A stretch of DNA of 64,000 nucleotides from Phaseolus vulgaris (lineage: Eukaryota > Streptophyta > Magnoliopsida > Fabales > Fabaceae): contig NC_023749.2 in the NCBI RefSeq assembly GCF_000499845.2, positions 30,148,626-30,212,625 on the forward strand, in the 5' to 3' direction. The notes beneath the pieces are model-generated. The model was not told the DNA's origin. It saw only the letters and a list, made by a program, of their open reading frames with translations, and did not search any database. Position 1 is the stretch's first letter. Every line of letters starts with the position of its first letter. Below, in pieces: positions 63,634 through 64,000 of the stretch. Position numbers and translations under genes: made by a program.

Positions 63634-64000
63634 TGATGGCATTGAGCTCTTCGCTTTTGTGGTTTTTGGGGTGAATTTGCGGAAGCTTATGGTTGTTGAT
63701 GGAACAAGGCCTTCCTAGGAAGTATGGGTGCCTTGAAGGTGCATGAGAGTGGGGAATTGGGGAGGTTCGGCCAACCCCTTTGAAGGTGATGAAGTGAAGA
63801 TTAAAACCTAGATGCTAGGCAAGGAGTAGTGTATGGCACAAATTTGGCAGCATAACAATACTCTATTCAATCTTGCAAATACATGAGCCAAGCACCTCAA
63901 TTTATAGTGTTTAGAGGGCTGGAATTTGAAGAGCCAAATACAAATGAAATGTAATCTAAATGACATGTAAATGAAGGAGCACATGGAGGCACATGGAGCA
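63634..64000 (+). repeat. L4 LTR, cut by the window end
   Basis: TGATGGCATTGAGCTCTTCG.. matches 61440 onward, with shared segments such as GCGGAAGCTTA, GAGAGGTTCGGCCA-like text and CAAATTTGGCAGCATAAC. It is inserted in the L1 LTR. The right end and duplication are not visible. Confidence 0.88.

Noticed and set aside
61440..64000. The two L4 LTRs as the ends of one retrotransposon
   Set aside because: The first copy has its own AGTGG duplication on both sides, and the DNA between the copies is CACTA coding sequence and another LTR, not an internal retroelement region.
1..64000. tRNA, rRNA, endogenous pararetrovirus, Helitron ends
   Set aside because: I scanned for cloverleaf-like or rRNA stretches, pararetroviral movement/coat text and Helitron CTRRT ends with hairpins and saw none I could support.

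Overview
The window is plant nuclear DNA made almost entirely of transposable elements stacked inside one another. Nothing looks prokaryotic. The evidence is Ty3/gypsy elements of the Tat type, Ty1/copia polyproteins, a CACTA (En/Spm) transposase, introns with GT..AG borders, and a small two-exon gene for a secreted cysteine-rich peptide. The repeat families (copia-type LTRs full of AAACAATCGGTTGTTT motifs) and the peptide gene suggest a phaseoloid legume. The species is an inference.

Layout. 1-13480: Tat element RT1, old and broken, almost complete (about the first 16 bases of its 5' LTR lie left of the window). 13481-29545: a degenerate copia element on the minus strand (copia A). Into it are inserted Tat element RT2 (15300-27275, target duplication AGTTT), a solo LTR (27971-29020, duplication AACAA) and a CACTA fragment (about 14742-15190) that replaces part of its pol gene. 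29546-35387: AT-rich DNA with the one probable host gene (defensin-like peptide, minus strand, 31113-31436), AT-rich duplications and a decayed Ty3/gypsy gag-protease relic. 35388-43845: RT3, a young Tat-type element (duplication GGTAT) that has lost nearly all of gag-pol. 43851-53315: AT-rich DNA with solo LTRs, two of which contain another solo LTR, and a 3 x 430 bp tandem repeat. 53316-about 57577: copia B (3' LTR plus broken pol, minus strand). About 57578-63027: a dead CACTA transposon interrupted by a solo LTR. 63028-64000: LTR nested in LTR, running off the window.

The most interesting system is in the three Tat elements. Each carries, between pol and the 3' LTR, an antisense gene of two exons. 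The intron interrupts the same codon position in every copy (one base in exon 1, two in exon 2). Exon 1 encodes a domain resembling the putative gypsy-type transposon family (Transposase_28-like), and exon 2 a long coiled coil ending in a conserved VVDGK motif. In RT2 the spliced frame is open for 816 codons and in RT3 for 713 codons. RT3 keeps this gene intact although its gag-pol is gone. Between pol and the antisense gene, RT2 and RT3 carry arrays of short hairpin modules whose stems change by compensating substitutions. A further covarying hairpin lies just before the polypurine tract. Antisense extra ORFs are known in Tat-lineage elements. The conserved splicing, the hairpin arrays and the retention in a pol-less element are what deserve checking.

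The nested target duplications give a partial insertion order: copia A, then RT1, RT2 and the 27971 solo LTR; the solo LTR at 50955-53025 before the one at 51176-52314; the one at 45782-47767 before the one at 46030-46991; the CACTA before the LTRs at 61440 and 63028; and the LTR at 63028 before the one at 63634.
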